A DNA stretch of 64,000 nucleotides from JAXMAF01 sp046350555 (GCA_046350555.1 JAXMAF010000015.1:1-64000); one strand, 5' to 3'; shown: positions 9,029 to 18,723, numbered from the stretch's first letter. Numbers and translations: made by a program. The notes: generated by a model not told the origin, from the sequence alone.

Positions 9029-12000
9029 TCAAGGGACGACCACCAGCGTGTAGTCCTCGGTCTCGCCGAAGCTCTGCGGACCGCACGGAAGCGGGGCGGA
9101 GTTGTAGTTCATCCGCACGCGCATCCGTGTCGAGCCAAGCAGCGCGTCGGCCGGCACGTTGATCGTGCCGTTCACGCTCGAGCCGCCGCCGAGCACGAAG
9201 ATCTCGTTGGCGTTGTCGCCGAACGTTCCGTTCTGGTTCCAGTCGCACCACACCGTCGTGGTGTCGCCGGAGAAGAACGCACCGATCATCACGTTGATCG
9301 CGTACGAGCCGGACAGGCTCACGTTCGACGTGACCGCGGTGAAGTCCTGGTATCCCACCGGCGAGCAGCCGCTGGCGTTGTCGATCGACGCCACCGCGAC
9401 CTTGCTGATGTACTCGTTGCCTCCGCACGGGAAGCTCACACTCACCGTGCAGTAGATGACGCCTTCGCACGCGTCGCCGATCCCGTCGCCGTCGCTGTCC
9501 GCCTGCGTCGGATTGGAGACGGTCGGGCAGTTGTCGATCACGTCGGGCACGCCGTCGAAGTCCGTGTCGGGGTTCGGACCGCACGTGCTCGTCGCCTCGC
9601 TCACGCACAGGCTGTCCCAGCTCGTGGCGCAGCAGAAGTCGTCGAAATCGCAGACGCTGTTGCAGCACGCCTCGTTGGAGCAGCCCGGCGTGCCCGACTG
9701 GTAGCAGCTGTGCGCCGGGTTGGGGCATGCCGCGAAGCCGTCGCACACGTCGCCGATCCCGTCGCCATCGCCGTCGGACTGCAAGGGATTCGAGATCGTC
9801 GGGCAGTTGTCGCATGCGTCGCCGACGCCGTCGCCGTCGATGTCTTCCTGCGTGGGGTTCGCCACCATCAGGCAGTTGTCGAACCGGTCGAGGACCCCGT
9901 CGCCGTCCGTGTCCATCAGGTCGCACGCGTCACCGACACCGTCGCCATCCGAGTCCTCCTGTCCGGGGTTCGAGACCGTCGGGCAGTTGTCGACGCAATC
10001 GGCGACACCATCGCCGTCGATGTCGGTGTCGGGCACGCCGCAACCGCATGTGCCCGGCGCCGTCTTGCCGCCGTCGAGCGGGCATCCATCGATGCAGTCC
10101 GCGACGCCGTCGCCGTCGGTGTCCGTGTCGGGCGCGCCGCAGCCGCACTGGCCCGGCGAGGTCTTCGACGGATCGGCCGGGCAGCCGTCCACGCAGTCCG
10201 CGGCGCCGTCGCCGTCGCTGTCCGTGTCGGGCACGCCGCAGCCGCACTGGCCGGGCGTGACCTTCGACGGATCGTTCGGGCAGCCGTCGCACGCATCGCC
10301 CACACCGTCGCCGTCGATGTCCACCTGCGACACGTTGGGCGTCATCGGGCAGTTGTCGCAGGCGTCGCCGGCGCCGTCGCCGTCGAAGTCGGCCTGATCG
10401 ACGTTGGGAACGGTCGGGCAGTTGTCCGACGCATCCGCGATGCCATCGCCGTCGGTGTCCGGCGCGAACGGGCACGGTCCCCAGTTCGCCAGGAGAATGC
10501 CGAGGTCGGCGCCATCGACGTTGCCATCGGCGTTGAGATCGGCGATTGGATCCTGGCCACCACTCCACGCCGCGAGCAGCAGGCCGAGGTCGGCGCCGTC
10601 GACGTCACCATCGCCGTCGAGGTCGCCGAGGCAGTCGCACTCGTCCGGAATGCCGTTGGCGTTGATGTCCGGGCTCGTGAGATCCAAGATGTCGCAGCCG
10701 TCGGGCACGCCGTTCTGGTTGCAGTCGAGGTTGTCGTCGTAGCCCGGGCAGACGTCCTTGCAGTCCAGGACGCCGTCGCCGTCGCTGTCGACGTCGGGAG
10801 CGCCAGGGCACTGGTCGACACAGTCGAGCACGCCGTCGCCGTCGCTGTCGATGTCGGGGACTCCGGGGCAGAGGTCGCAGGCATCGCCCACGCCATCGCC
10901 GTCGGAATCGGCCTGATCGGGATTGAACGTCTTCGGGCAGTTGTCGTTCGCGTCGCGGATGCCGTCGCCGTCCGCGTCGGCACGCTCGCAGGCATCGCCC
11001 ACGCCGTCGCCGTCGGTGTCGGCCTGATCCGCATTCGGGAACGTCGGGCAGTTGTCGACGCAGTCGGCGACGCCGTCGCCGTCCGTGTCGGTGTCGGCCG
11101 TTCCGCAACCACATGCGCCGGGCGCGGTCTTGTTCGGATCGCGCGGGCAGCCGTCGTTGCAGTCGAGCGTTCCGTCGCCGTCGGTGTCGGTGTCGGGGGT
11201 TCCGCAACCGCAGGTGCCAGGCGAGGTCTTCGACGGATCGTTCGGGCAGCCGTCGTTGCAATCGGGCGTGCCATCGCGATCGCTGTCGGTGTCGGGAACG
11301 CCGCAACCGCAGGTGCCCGGCTCGACCTTGTTCGGATCACGTGGGCATCCGTCAATGCAGTCCGGCGTGCCGTCACCGTCGCTGTCCGTGTCGGGAACAC
11401 CACAGCCACAGGTGCCCGGTGCGATCTTGTTTGGATCGCTCGGACAACCATCGTTGCAGTCGGGCGTGCCGTCACGGTCGCTGTCGGTGTCGGGAACGCC
11501 GCAACCACAGGTGCCGGGCTCGACCTTGTTCGGATCACGCGGGCATCCGTCAATGCAGTCCGGCGTGCCATCGCGATCGCTGTCGGTGTCGGGAACTCCG
11601 CAGCCGCAGGTGCCTGGCGCGATCTTGTTTGGATCGTTCGGACAACCGTCGTTGCAATCGGGTGTGCCGTCGCGGTCGCTGTCGGTGTCGGGAACGCCGC
11701 AGCCACAGGTGCCCGGCGCGATCATGTTCGGATCGCTCGGGCAGCCGTCGTTGCAATCGGGCGTGCCGTCGCGATCGCTGTCGGTATCGGGAACGCCACA
11801 GCCGCAGGTGCCTGGCGCGATCTTGTTCGGATCGCTCGGGCAACCATCGTTGCAGTCGGGTGTGCCATCGCGGTCGCTGTCGGTGTCGGGGACGCCACAA
11901 CCACAGGTGCCTGGCGCGATCTTGTTCGGATCGCTCGGGCAGCCGTCGTTGCAATCGGGCGTCCCGTCACGATCGCTGTCGGTGTCGGGAACGCCACAGC

Positions 12001-14113
12001 CGCAGGTGCCTGGCGCGATCTTGTTGGGATCGCTCGGACAACCGTCGTTGCAATCCGGCGTGCCGTCACGGTCGCTGTCGGTGTCGGGAACGCCGCAGCC
12101 GCACGTTCCGGGTGAGGACTTCGCCGGATCGAGCGGGCATCCGTCGCCGCTGTTCCCCACATAACCGCTTGGCTGGGTGCAGGACGTCGTGCTCGATCCT
12201 GGATCGCCGAAGCCATCTCCATCCTGATCGAGATACCACGTGAGTTGCGGCGTCACCGTCACGACGACGCTGGCGCACACGCCGCTGACGCAACCGGATG
12301 AGACGTTCTTCGCCGCGGCGAAATACGTGGTGTCGCTCGTGGGGCTCACCGAGAGCGACGTCCCCGTTCCGACGATCGTTCCGCCACACGAACCTTCGTA
12401 CCAGACGATCGTCTCGTCGCTGCCCACGGTGCCCGACAGCGTCGTCGGGCTGCCGGAGCAGATCGTCGACGGCGCGGCGCCAACGGCGGCGACGGTGTTG
12501 GTGTAGGTGTTCGGGGCCAGCGGTGTCGGCGCGCTGGGCGCGAACGAGACGGTGTTTCGCAGCCCGCCACTGCCGTTTGGACAACGCTGGTTGGACTGAT
12601 TCTGCGACGAGCCTCCGCCCGCTTCGTTCACCTGCGGCTGGCCGGCGTTGAGCAGCACCGCGAGTCCTGGATCGTCGGCGTCGTCGGTGTCGTAGACGAG
12701 CGCGTCGCGCAGACCCGCGGTCGTGACCGCCGTTCCATTGGGGAAGCTCGTCGCGTCGCCGTTGTAGAGCCCCACCGCGTCCTGGCCGTTCTGGAGCAGG
12801 TCGTTGGCCATCAACATCGAGTTGGCCGCGGGAATCGAGGCGATCACCGAGGCATCGCCGAGAACGAAATAGCCCTGCGCGTTGGTCGACTTCCCATCGA
12901 GATCGAATGCGGCATAGCTGAGATCGTTCGATCCGTTCCAGAGGACGATCGTCAGGGCGTCCAGCGGCGTGTTGCCGACGCCGCCGTCGTAGAGCTCGAT
13001 GAACTCAGCGGTGTCGCTCCCAGGCGTGTCGCAGTCGACCTCGTTGATCACGATCGGCACGCTCGTGGCGACGGCGGTCCATGTGACACTGCTCGAGCAG
13101 ATGGTGACCGACGGCGTCGTCGCGGCGGTGAACTGCACGTTGTCGGTGCCGGCCACGCCGCCGTTGGCGAGCATGAACGAGGCAACGCCGCTGCCATCGG
13201 TCGCGACGGTCGACGTCGTCCCCGCATCGGGTCCGCTCAGGACCAGCAGCGTGACGTTCGTTCCTGCGATGGGCGTGTTGCCGGGATTCTGCGTCAGCGT
13301 GTAGGCGAGCCCGACGCTGGTGCTCACCGGCGCGGATGTCGAGACCGGATTGGTGGCGCAGGAGAAGCTGACGCCGGTGCCGGTGACGGAGATGTCGTCG
13401 ACGCCGATCCACTCGTCGCTGCCCGCCGCATTCGAGGTGAGGATGCGAAGCTGGAGCTGCGACTGGTTCTCGCACGCCGCAGGAAGCGTCACGCTGACGT
13501 TGGTCACCAGCGTCGCCAGGCTCGGTCCCGAGCTGGCGTCGGCGACGAAGCCCGCCGGAACGTTGGTGAAGGGATCCAACGGGTTGGTCCGATACTGCAA
13601 GGCGACCGGCTGGATCGCGTTGTCGGTGCTGCCGTCGATGTCGCGGAGCTTGTAGCTGACCTGGATGTTCGTCTGGCCGCTGGTGTTCAGGTGCAGCAGC
13701 AGGAACGGAAAGTCGGCGGTGCCGCTGCCCTGGAGCGCGACGACCGGATCCGCGATGGCGAACTCGGCGACGCCGCCCGTCGTGTTGGTGTTTGGATTCG
13801 TCTGGTTCGCGCTGACATTCATCGTGAACCCGACTGTCGCCGAGAGCAGGGTCTGCGGATCGATCCCGGTCGCCATCGTCGTTCCGTCGTCGCCGAGGAA
13901 GCCGATGATGCCGGGCACGCCCGACCAGTCGTTGTTTGCCGTGATCAACGCGGCGTTGGACCAGTTCTGCGAAAAGGGCAGCGTCTGGTACGTGCCGTCG
14001 CCGCGGGCCGACCCGACCGCCATCGCGGCGCCCGCGATTCCTCCGACGGCAATGGCGAGGCGCGACGATTGGCGCGCGGTGGCGACGAAGGCGAAGGGCA
14101 TGCGCAGCAACAT
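9029..14113 (-). CDS. Giant secreted thrombospondin type 3 repeat protein (1694 aa)
   Basis: The ATG at 14113 is fixed by AGGAGG eight bases upstream; a signal-type helix follows. Domain order: an N-terminal beta domain (about 50-230), Ig-like segments, a lamin-tail-like domain (about 350-500, starting IVINEVDCDTPGSDTAEF), and another beta domain. A long run of Ca-binding TSP type 3 repeats follows (about 630-1590), with 11 nearly identical 33-aa units of the form CGCGVPDTDSDRDG-TPDCNDGCPSDPNKIAPGT. An internal dockerin-like pair (DLDGDGDVDGADLG, about 1157-1211) interrupts the repeats. A Cys-rich module (about 1540) and a GEVED-type domain ending GETEDYTLVVVP close the protein. Probably a Ca-stiffened extracellular stalk or adhesin. 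Confidence 0.88.
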   Translation of the reverse strand: MLLRMPFAFVATARQSSRLAIAVGGIAGAAMAVGSARGDGTYQTLPFSQNWSNAALITANNDWSGVPGIIGFLGDDGTTMATGIDPQTLLSATVGFTMNVSANQTNPNTNTTGGVAEFAIADPVVALQGSGTADFPFLLLHLNTSGQTNIQVSYKLRDIDGSTDNAIQPVALQYRTNPLDPFTNVPAGFVADASSGPSLATLVTNVSVTLPAACENQSQLQLRILTSNAAGSDEWIGVDDISVTGTGVSFSCATNPVSTSAPVSTSVGLAYTLTQNPGNTPIAGTNVTLLVLSGPDAGTTSTVATDGSGVASFMLANGGVAGTDNVQFTAATTPSVTICSSSVTWTAVATSVPIVINEVDCDTPGSDTAEFIELYDGGVGNTPLDALTIVLWNGSNDLSYAAFDLDGKSTNAQGYFVLGDASVIASIPAANSMLMANDLLQNGQDAVGLYNGDATSFPNGTAVTTAGLRDALVYDTDDADDPGLAVLLNAGQPQVNEAGGGSSQNQSNQRCPNGSGGLRNTVSFAPSAPTPLAPNTYTNTVAAVGAAPSTICSGSPTTLSGTVGSDETIVWYEGSCGGTIVGTGTSLSVSPTSDTTYFAAAKNVSSGCVSGVCASVVVTVTPQLTWYLDQDGDGFGDPGSSTTSCTQPSGYVGNSGDGCPLDPAKSSPGTCGCGVPDTDSDRDGTPDCNDGCPSDPNKIAPGTCGCGVPDTDSDRDGTPDCNDGCPSDPNKIAPGTCGCGVPDTDSDRDGTPDCNDGCPSDPNKIAPGTCGCGVPDTDSDRDGTPDCNDGCPSDPNMIAPGTCGCGVPDTDSDRDGTPDCNDGCPNDPNKIAPGTCGCGVPDTDSDRDGTPDCIDGCPRDPNKVEPGTCGCGVPDTDSDRDGTPDCNDGCPSDPNKIAPGTCGCGVPDTDSDGDGTPDCIDGCPRDPNKVEPGTCGCGVPDTDSDRDGTPDCNDGCPNDPSKTSPGTCGCGTPDTDTDGDGTLDCNDGCPRDPNKTAPGACGCGTADTDTDGDGVADCVDNCPTFPNADQADTDGDGVGDACERADADGDGIRDANDNCPKTFNPDQADSDGDGVGDACDLCPGVPDIDSDGDGVLDCVDQCPGAPDVDSDGDGVLDCKDVCPGYDDNLDCNQNGVPDGCDILDLTSPDINANGIPDECDCLGDLDGDGDVDGADLGLLLAAWSGGQDPIADLNADGNVDGADLGILLANWGPCPFAPDTDGDGIADASDNCPTVPNVDQADFDGDGAGDACDNCPMTPNVSQVDIDGDGVGDACDGCPNDPSKVTPGQCGCGVPDTDSDGDGAADCVDGCPADPSKTSPGQCGCGAPDTDTDGDGVADCIDGCPLDGGKTAPGTCGCGVPDTDIDGDGVADCVDNCPTVSNPGQEDSDGDGVGDACDLMDTDGDGVLDRFDNCLMVANPTQEDIDGDGVGDACDNCPTISNPLQSDGDGDGIGDVCDGFAACPNPAHSCYQSGTPGCSNEACCNSVCDFDDFCCATSWDSLCVSEATSTCGPNPDTDFDGVPDVIDNCPTVSNPTQADSDGDGIGDACEGVIYCTVSVSFPCGGNEYISKVAVASIDNASGCSPVGYQDFTAVTSNVSLSGSYAINVMIGAFFSGDTTTVWCDWNQNGTFGDNANEIFVLGGGSSVNGTINVPADALLGSTRMRVRMNYNSAPLPCGPQSFGETEDYTLVVVP
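11160..12130 (-). repeat. 99-bp tandem repeats inside TSP3 gene 1
   Basis: About ten direct repeats of 99 bp, each encoding one 33-aa TSP3 unit, differ mostly at third codon positions. They are close (about 85-90% by eye) to the repeats at 38.7-40.8 kb and lie in the same orientation. Confidence 0.85.
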
Positions 14114-14319
14114 TGAATCAGCCTCCTGGGAATGGACCCGTGGAGCGCGGACCATACCACGCCTCCGCGCAGCGCGAAATCCGCGGGTTCAGATTCGGTT
14201 GGGCGGTGCACAACCATCGGGCGCTCGCGTCGCCACGGCACCCGCGCCGATGTCATCGTCATCCTCCGCATGTGTTAACGTCTCGTACGCGACGACCCTC
14301 GAGCGCCGCCGACACCACC

Positions 14320-15105
14320 ATGCGAATCGCGTCCCCGTTCGCCCGTCCCATGCGGACAACGCTCGTCGCCCTGGCGGCGACCGCGGTGGGCGTGGTCGTC
14401 TGCTTCCTTCTCGTCGATGAACCCGTCGCGAACTTCGTCGCCCGGCATCCGATCGATCGCCACGGCGTGCTGAAGGCGATCACGACGACGCCGCCGATCC
14501 TTCGGGCGTGGACGCCGGCGATCCTCGCCGCCGTGCTCGTGTGGCACGTTGCGGCGCGGCGCGCCCGGCCGCCTGCGCGCTGGGAACGGACCATCGCCGG
14601 GGCGTGCCTGAGCCTGCTCGTCGCCGACCAGTGCGCCGAGTCGCTCAAGTTCGTCTTCGGTCGGGCATGGCCGAAGACGTGGATCGACGACAATCCCTCG
14701 CTCGTCGCCAACGGCGTCTACGGATTCAACTGGTTCCACGGCGGAGAGGAGTTCGGCTGCTTCCCATCGGGCCACATGGCGATCACGGTCGGCTTCTTCT
14801 CCGTCCTCTGGATCGCGTCCCCGCGCCTGCGTCCCCTCTGCGCGCTCGCTTGCGCGACCATCGCCGTCGCGCTCGTCGGGAAGGACTACCACTTCGTCGG
14901 CGACATCCTCGGAGGTTCGTCCGTCGGTTTCTGCTCGGGCCTGTGGATCGCGGGCGCGTGCGGACTGACACGGAGTCCAGTCGACCTCCATGCGTTCGAC
15001 CCCTCGCCCACCGCGGCGTCTCACGGTGAAGTTGGGTTGGGTGGGGCACGAGAATCAACTGGGACGCGTATGACGCCCGCGACGCGGGGGCGCGACCAGA
15101 CGTGA
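14320..15105 (+). CDS. PAP2-family membrane phosphatase
   Basis: The 261-aa protein has several membrane helices and the three phosphatase motifs of the PAP2/acid phosphatase superfamily: KFVFGRAWPKTW (K...RP-like, here R-A-W-P), FPSGHM (P149-S-G-H152) and a third motif read as GKDYHFVGDILGG. It would dephosphorylate undecaprenyl diphosphate or phosphatidate at the membrane. The ATG at 14320 precedes the first helix. The final ~45 codons are not phosphatase: from about 14966 the frame runs into a dispersed element (PVDLHAFDP..., an element-encoded stretch), so the native C-terminus has probably been replaced. A TGA at 14966-14968 is present but one base out of frame. Confidence 0.82.
   Translation: MRIASPFARPMRTTLVALAATAVGVVVCFLLVDEPVANFVARHPIDRHGVLKAITTTPPILRAWTPAILAAVLVWHVAARRARPPARWERTIAGACLSLLVADQCAESLKFVFGRAWPKTWIDDNPSLVANGVYGFNWFHGGEEFGCFPSGHMAITVGFFSVLWIASPRLRPLCALACATIAVALVGKDYHFVGDILGGSSVGFCSGLWIAGACGLTRSPVDLHAFDPSPTAASHGEVGLGGARESTGTRMTPATRGRDQT
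14966..15073 (-). repeat. TGA-flanked miniature element, copy 1
   Basis: Core 14969-15070, reverse orientation, flanked by TGA (14966-14968) and TGA (15071-15073). Termini CACGGAGTCCAG and CTGGGACGCGTA are imperfect inverted repeats. It overlaps the 3' end of the PAP2 gene, which reads through it. Confidence 0.85.
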
Positions 15106-15131
15106 CGCATGAACCCGGCCGCGGCGCGCGA

Positions 15132-15174
15132 AGAGGCGGCGGAACGAAGGAGATCCCTTCATCCCGCCGCCTCT
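15132..15174. terminator. Two-stem hairpin between convergent genes
   Basis: The outer stem AGAGGCGGCGG/CCGCCGCCTCT encloses an inner GAAGG/CCTTC stem. It lies 26 bp after the PAP2 stop and upstream of the hairpin element at 15181. It could terminate the + strand transcript; no T-tract follows. Confidence 0.5.
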
Positions 15175-15180
15175 CCGGCC

Positions 15181-15358
15181 TAGCAGCCCGTGGCGAAAGT
15201 CATTCGGGCTGCGGACGAGCAGGATTCCGCATCTCTGCGTCGCCGCCGCTTGCCGTAGATTCCGTGGAATACGGCTGCGCGGCGGCTCCCAACTTGATCA
15301 TGGATCTGCGAAATCCTGCTCGCCCTCGCCGTCGAAGCACCTTCACCACGGGCTGCTA
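15181..15358. mobile_element. 178-bp MITE-like hairpin element
   Basis: The termini are 20-bp inverted repeats matching at 18 positions: TAGCAGCCCGTGGCGAAAGT on the left against TAGCAGCCCGTGGTGAAGGT read from the right end. The whole element folds on itself, with further matched segments CGAGCAGGATT (15216-15226) against AATCCTGCTCG (15312-15322) and a central GCCGTA...TACGGC palindrome. It contains no gene. Its right-hand terminal TAG is the stop codon of the FG-GAP gene on the minus strand. Confidence 0.75.
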
Positions 15359-17101
15359 CCGCGTTCCCCATGCATCGAGCAGGATGCCGAGGTCGACGCC
15401 ATCCACCACGCCGTCGTTGTTGACGTCGGCCTTGCGGTCCGCCGACAGGCCCACGGCGCCCCAGCGGTCGATCAGCATCGCGAGGTCGGCGCCATCGACC
15501 ACGCCGTCGGCGCTCAGGTCGGCGAGCGATGGACCGATGAGCGCGAGGAACTGGTTCACGTCCACGTGCTCGAGCGTCGAGACATAGCCGCGCGGCCATT
15601 CGATGCGGATCTTGTCGATCGTCGTGGACTGGCCGAGCCCGAAGTGGGCCGCGAACTCGCCCGTGTTGAGGAAGCTCGGCGCGCTGTCGATGACGCGCAC
15701 CTGATCGTGTCCACCGGCCGTCACGACGACCCTTGCGCCGAAGCCGTTCGGCGCCAGCAGCGGGTTGTTCGGCGTGTCCAGCGCCACCGAGAGCCAGTTG
15801 CCGCCGTTCGAGTCGTTGCGATACAGCTTGACCAGGTCGTTGTTGAACGTGATGAGGAAGTCCATGTCGCCGTCACGATCGAAGTCGACCGTCGCCAGCG
15901 ACTTGCCCTCGGCCTTGTACGTCAGGCCCGACGGCAGCGCCATCTCGGTGAACGTGCCGTCGGTGTTGTTGTGCCAGAGGTACTCCTGTTCGCCCGTGAA
16001 CTCGGCGTTGGACGGGCGCCCGTTCACCTCGACGATGTCCAGCCAGCCGTCCTGGTCCAGGTCCACCGCGACCGTGCCCCAGCCCCAGCCGCCATTGGCC
16101 ACGCCCGCCGCCACCGACGTCTCGACGTAGGTGTGGTTGCCCGGGCTGCCGGTGTTGATGTAGAGCTTGTTGCCCTCGCCCGACGCCGGCTGCTGCACGT
16201 CGAGGAAGATCGACGTGACGTACCAATCGAGCATCCCGTCGTTGTTGAAGTCGCCGATGCACTGGCCCATGCCGTTCTGGTCCTGGCCGGTGCCGGAGCT
16301 CTCGGTCAGGTCGCTGAACGTGCCGTTGCCGTTGTTGCGGTAGTAGCGGCTCGTGCCGAAGTCGGCGGAGAGGAGCAGGTCGGGCCAGCCGTCGTGATCC
16401 ATGTCGGCGAAGCGCGTCTGGAATCCCCACGTTGTCGGGGGAATCGTGAGCGCGGTCGTCGTGACGTCGGTGAAGGTGCCGTCACCGTTGTTGCGGTAGA
16501 GGCGGTTGGCCTTGGCCGGGGCGTACCAGGCGGCGATCGCCAGATCAAGATCGCCATCCAGGTCATAGTCGCCGAAGCAGCAGCCGTAGCCGCTGGCGAT
16601 GGTCAATCCCGTGAAGGCGACCCCCGCCGCCTCGGCGACGTTGGTGAACGTGCCGTTGCCATTGTTGCGATAGAGCCGGTTCTTGCCGACCTGGCCCTGG
16701 TTGTTGGTGCCGTTGCCGAAGCTGGTGACGTAGATGTCGAGAAAGCCGTCGTCGTTGTAGTCGCCGGCACACGCGCCACACGCGGCATGGATGTCGGTCA
16801 GACCCCAGGCCGCGGCCTGATCGACGAACGTGCCGTCGCCGTTGTTGATGAAGAGGTGGTCCGGCGTGCTCCCGCCGCCCGAGGCCCAGAAGATGTCCTG
16901 CCATCCGTCGTTGTTGTAGTCGGCGATGGCAATGCCGGCGGGCATCCAGTCCTGCGGGCCGGGAATCGCCAGGGCGAGCGGCTTGTGCATGAATGCGATG
17001 TGCGTGTCGACCGACCGGTCGGTGACCATGATCTGGCCGGCCATCGTCGTGGCCGACGCGATCGCGGCGAGCGCCGCGGTCACCGGAACGTTCCTGCTCA
17101 T
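15356..17101 (-). CDS. Secreted FG-GAP/VCBS repeat protein with UnbV domain and dockerin-like tail
   Basis: The 581-aa protein starts at an ATG with AAGGGAG upstream and has a signal peptide (ending near TTMAGQ). Most of it is a seven-bladed-propeller-type array of FG-GAP/VCBS repeats (DYNNDGWQDIF, DYNDDGFLDIY, DYDLDGDLDLA, DMDHDGWPDLL and so on), each holding a Ca-binding Dx[DN]xDG loop. An ASPIC/UnbV-like domain follows (NGFGARVVVTAGG through HFGLGQSTTIDKIRIEWPRG). The C-terminus is a dockerin-like pair, DLSADGVVDGADLAMLIDRWG and DVNNDGVVDGVDLGILLDAWG. The build resembles CRTAC1-type extracellular proteins; binding partner unknown. The stop codon TAG is the terminus of a hairpin element. 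Confidence 0.87.
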   Translation of the reverse strand: MSRNVPVTAALAAIASATTMAGQIMVTDRSVDTHIAFMHKPLALAIPGPQDWMPAGIAIADYNNDGWQDIFWASGGGSTPDHLFINNGDGTFVDQAAAWGLTDIHAACGACAGDYNDDGFLDIYVTSFGNGTNNQGQVGKNRLYRNNGNGTFTNVAEAAGVAFTGLTIASGYGCCFGDYDLDGDLDLAIAAWYAPAKANRLYRNNGDGTFTDVTTTALTIPPTTWGFQTRFADMDHDGWPDLLLSADFGTSRYYRNNGNGTFSDLTESSGTGQDQNGMGQCIGDFNNDGMLDWYVTSIFLDVQQPASGEGNKLYINTGSPGNHTYVETSVAAGVANGGWGWGTVAVDLDQDGWLDIVEVNGRPSNAEFTGEQEYLWHNNTDGTFTEMALPSGLTYKAEGKSLATVDFDRDGDMDFLITFNNDLVKLYRNDSNGGNWLSVALDTPNNPLLAPNGFGARVVVTAGGHDQVRVIDSAPSFLNTGEFAAHFGLGQSTTIDKIRIEWPRGYVSTLEHVDVNQFLALIGPSLADLSADGVVDGADLAMLIDRWGAVGLSADRKADVNNDGVVDGVDLGILLDAWGTR

Positions 17102-17265
17102 GATTTCACTCCCTTTGAAAATGGATGAACCACACATGTGAGGCTCAAGGAGCCCTTGCACAGGTGGCTGCTGCCACTGGCCACCCGCTCCTTGCTCCGT
17201 GCCGCCCGTCACCCGACCACATCGAGTGCCAGGCGGTCAGCAGCGCGATCTGTTCAATGCCTCCA

Positions 17266-18723
17266 TCAACCCCAAACGCTCAGCAGGAGGCCGAGATCGG
17301 CCCCGTCCACCGTGCCGTCTCGGTTGAGGTCGCCATTGCCCGTTCCGCCCCAGCTCGCCAGCAGGATGCCGAGATCGGCCCCATCGACCACATCGTCGCC
17401 GTTGAGGTCGCCGACGCGTCGAAGGAAGTTGGCGCCGATGTAGTTGCCCAGGTTCGTGCCAATGGTGTAGCCGTCGTCGGCGTCCCACGAGTAGTGCACG
17501 CCGAGGAAGATCCGGCTGCGACCATTCTCCTTCGCCGCGAAGTCGAGACTGTCGTACGTGCGGTACACGCCCGGCGTGTCGTCGGACGTGATGGTGAAGG
17601 TCAGGTTGTCGGTGTGATAGAAGTTGTGGATCACGGCGCTGGTCACCGCGCCAAACGTCGCGTGGCCGGAGACCCACGCCGGGAAGGGCGGCGTGAAGAC
17701 CAGGATCGATCGGTCGTACGAGAGGCCGTACCAGTCGGGATCGCCCTGGGTCGCCGGATTGCCGTCGCTGTCGCCATTCCAGATCGCCGTGATTGGTCGC
17801 CACAGGTCGATGTCGGTGGAGTATTTGCAGTCCCATGCGGCGATGCCCGCGTCGGCCATGCCGAGGGCCACCAGGGCCAGGAGGCGGGCGTTGTCATACA
17901 GCGTGTTGCCCTGGTTTTCGCCGATCGCCTGCGTCATGTAGAGCAGATGTCCGGGCGGCTTGAAGGTGCCGTTGCGGTCGTTGGCCCAGAAGAGCGCCGT
18001 CTCCGTCTCGTACTCGGTGCGGGTCTTGCTGAAGAGCGCGCCGAGTTCCTTGACCTCGTTGTACTGTTCCGCGTACTCGGGGCTCGCGAGCAGCTCCGCC
18101 ATGCTCGTGTAGCCGGCCGGTCCCGGAAGGCGGAACTGGTCGCCGCTGGTCATGCACCACGGCGTCACCAGTGGCCAGTTGGGGCTCGCGGGCCCCGTGT
18201 AGTCGGGAAACGTCGGCGCCCAGTCGCCGGGGTTTCCGCCGAGGACGTACGGCGTGTTGTTGGTCGATCCGTCACCGGTGCGAGCGACGATGCACTGGCT
18301 CGCGCACGCCAGCCCGAGCGCGATGCCCGCTTCCTTGTCCGGCCCATCCGGAATCGCCGCGAGCTGCGACGCGAGCAGCGCGTTGTACTGGCTCGTCTGG
18401 ATCGGATTGGTGTAGACGGTCGACAGTATCTTGTGCGCCGCGGTCGCCGCCGCGGCTTCGGCCGATGTGCCGGGCGGACATGGCACGTTCTGAAGGTACG
18501 GCTCGTGCGTTGGCGTCACCGAATTCACGGCGTCGTACATCGACGTGAAGAGCATCGCCCCGGCCCGCGAGATCGGGCACGGAAATCCTCCGACCTGGCG
18601 GATGGTCTCCTGGAACATCGCGTTCCACTCGGTGACCACGTCGCCACCGGCCGGACCACAGAGTCCGGCCGCGACCGCGGCGCAGATGAGCGCCGACAGT
18701 CTCGAAATCCTGTTCGAGTTCAT
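17266..18723 (-). CDS. Secreted vanadium-dependent haloperoxidase/PAP2-superfamily protein with dockerin-like tail
   Basis: The 485-aa preprotein has a signal peptide (MNSNRISRLSALICAAVAAG) after GGGAGGAG. The catalytic fold is that of vanadium haloperoxidase-related phosphatases: DLWRPITAIWNGD (Arg-Pro motif), FPAWVSGHATFGAV (S-G-H core, about residue 350) and FLGVHYSWDADDG (third-motif His). Such enzymes oxidise halides with H2O2 when vanadate is bound, or hydrolyse phosphate esters. Which applies here cannot be decided from sequence. The last ~50 residues are two dockerin-like loops (DLNGDDVVDGADLG, DLNRDGTVDGADLG). A good promoter with 13-bp upstream repeats precedes the gene, so it may be specifically regulated. 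Confidence 0.85.
   Translation of the reverse strand: MNSNRISRLSALICAAVAAGLCGPAGGDVVTEWNAMFQETIRQVGGFPCPISRAGAMLFTSMYDAVNSVTPTHEPYLQNVPCPPGTSAEAAAATAAHKILSTVYTNPIQTSQYNALLASQLAAIPDGPDKEAGIALGLACASQCIVARTGDGSTNNTPYVLGGNPGDWAPTFPDYTGPASPNWPLVTPWCMTSGDQFRLPGPAGYTSMAELLASPEYAEQYNEVKELGALFSKTRTEYETETALFWANDRNGTFKPPGHLLYMTQAIGENQGNTLYDNARLLALVALGMADAGIAAWDCKYSTDIDLWRPITAIWNGDSDGNPATQGDPDWYGLSYDRSILVFTPPFPAWVSGHATFGAVTSAVIHNFYHTDNLTFTITSDDTPGVYRTYDSLDFAAKENGRSRIFLGVHYSWDADDGYTIGTNLGNYIGANFLRRVGDLNGDDVVDGADLGILLASWGGTGNGDLNRDGTVDGADLGLLLSVWG

Noticed and set aside
8114..12115. 1333-codon + strand open frame across the alpha-CTD gene end and TSP3 gene 1
   Set aside because: It runs out of frame through a certain gene, then antisense through the repeats. 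The product is Arg/Ala/Val low complexity.
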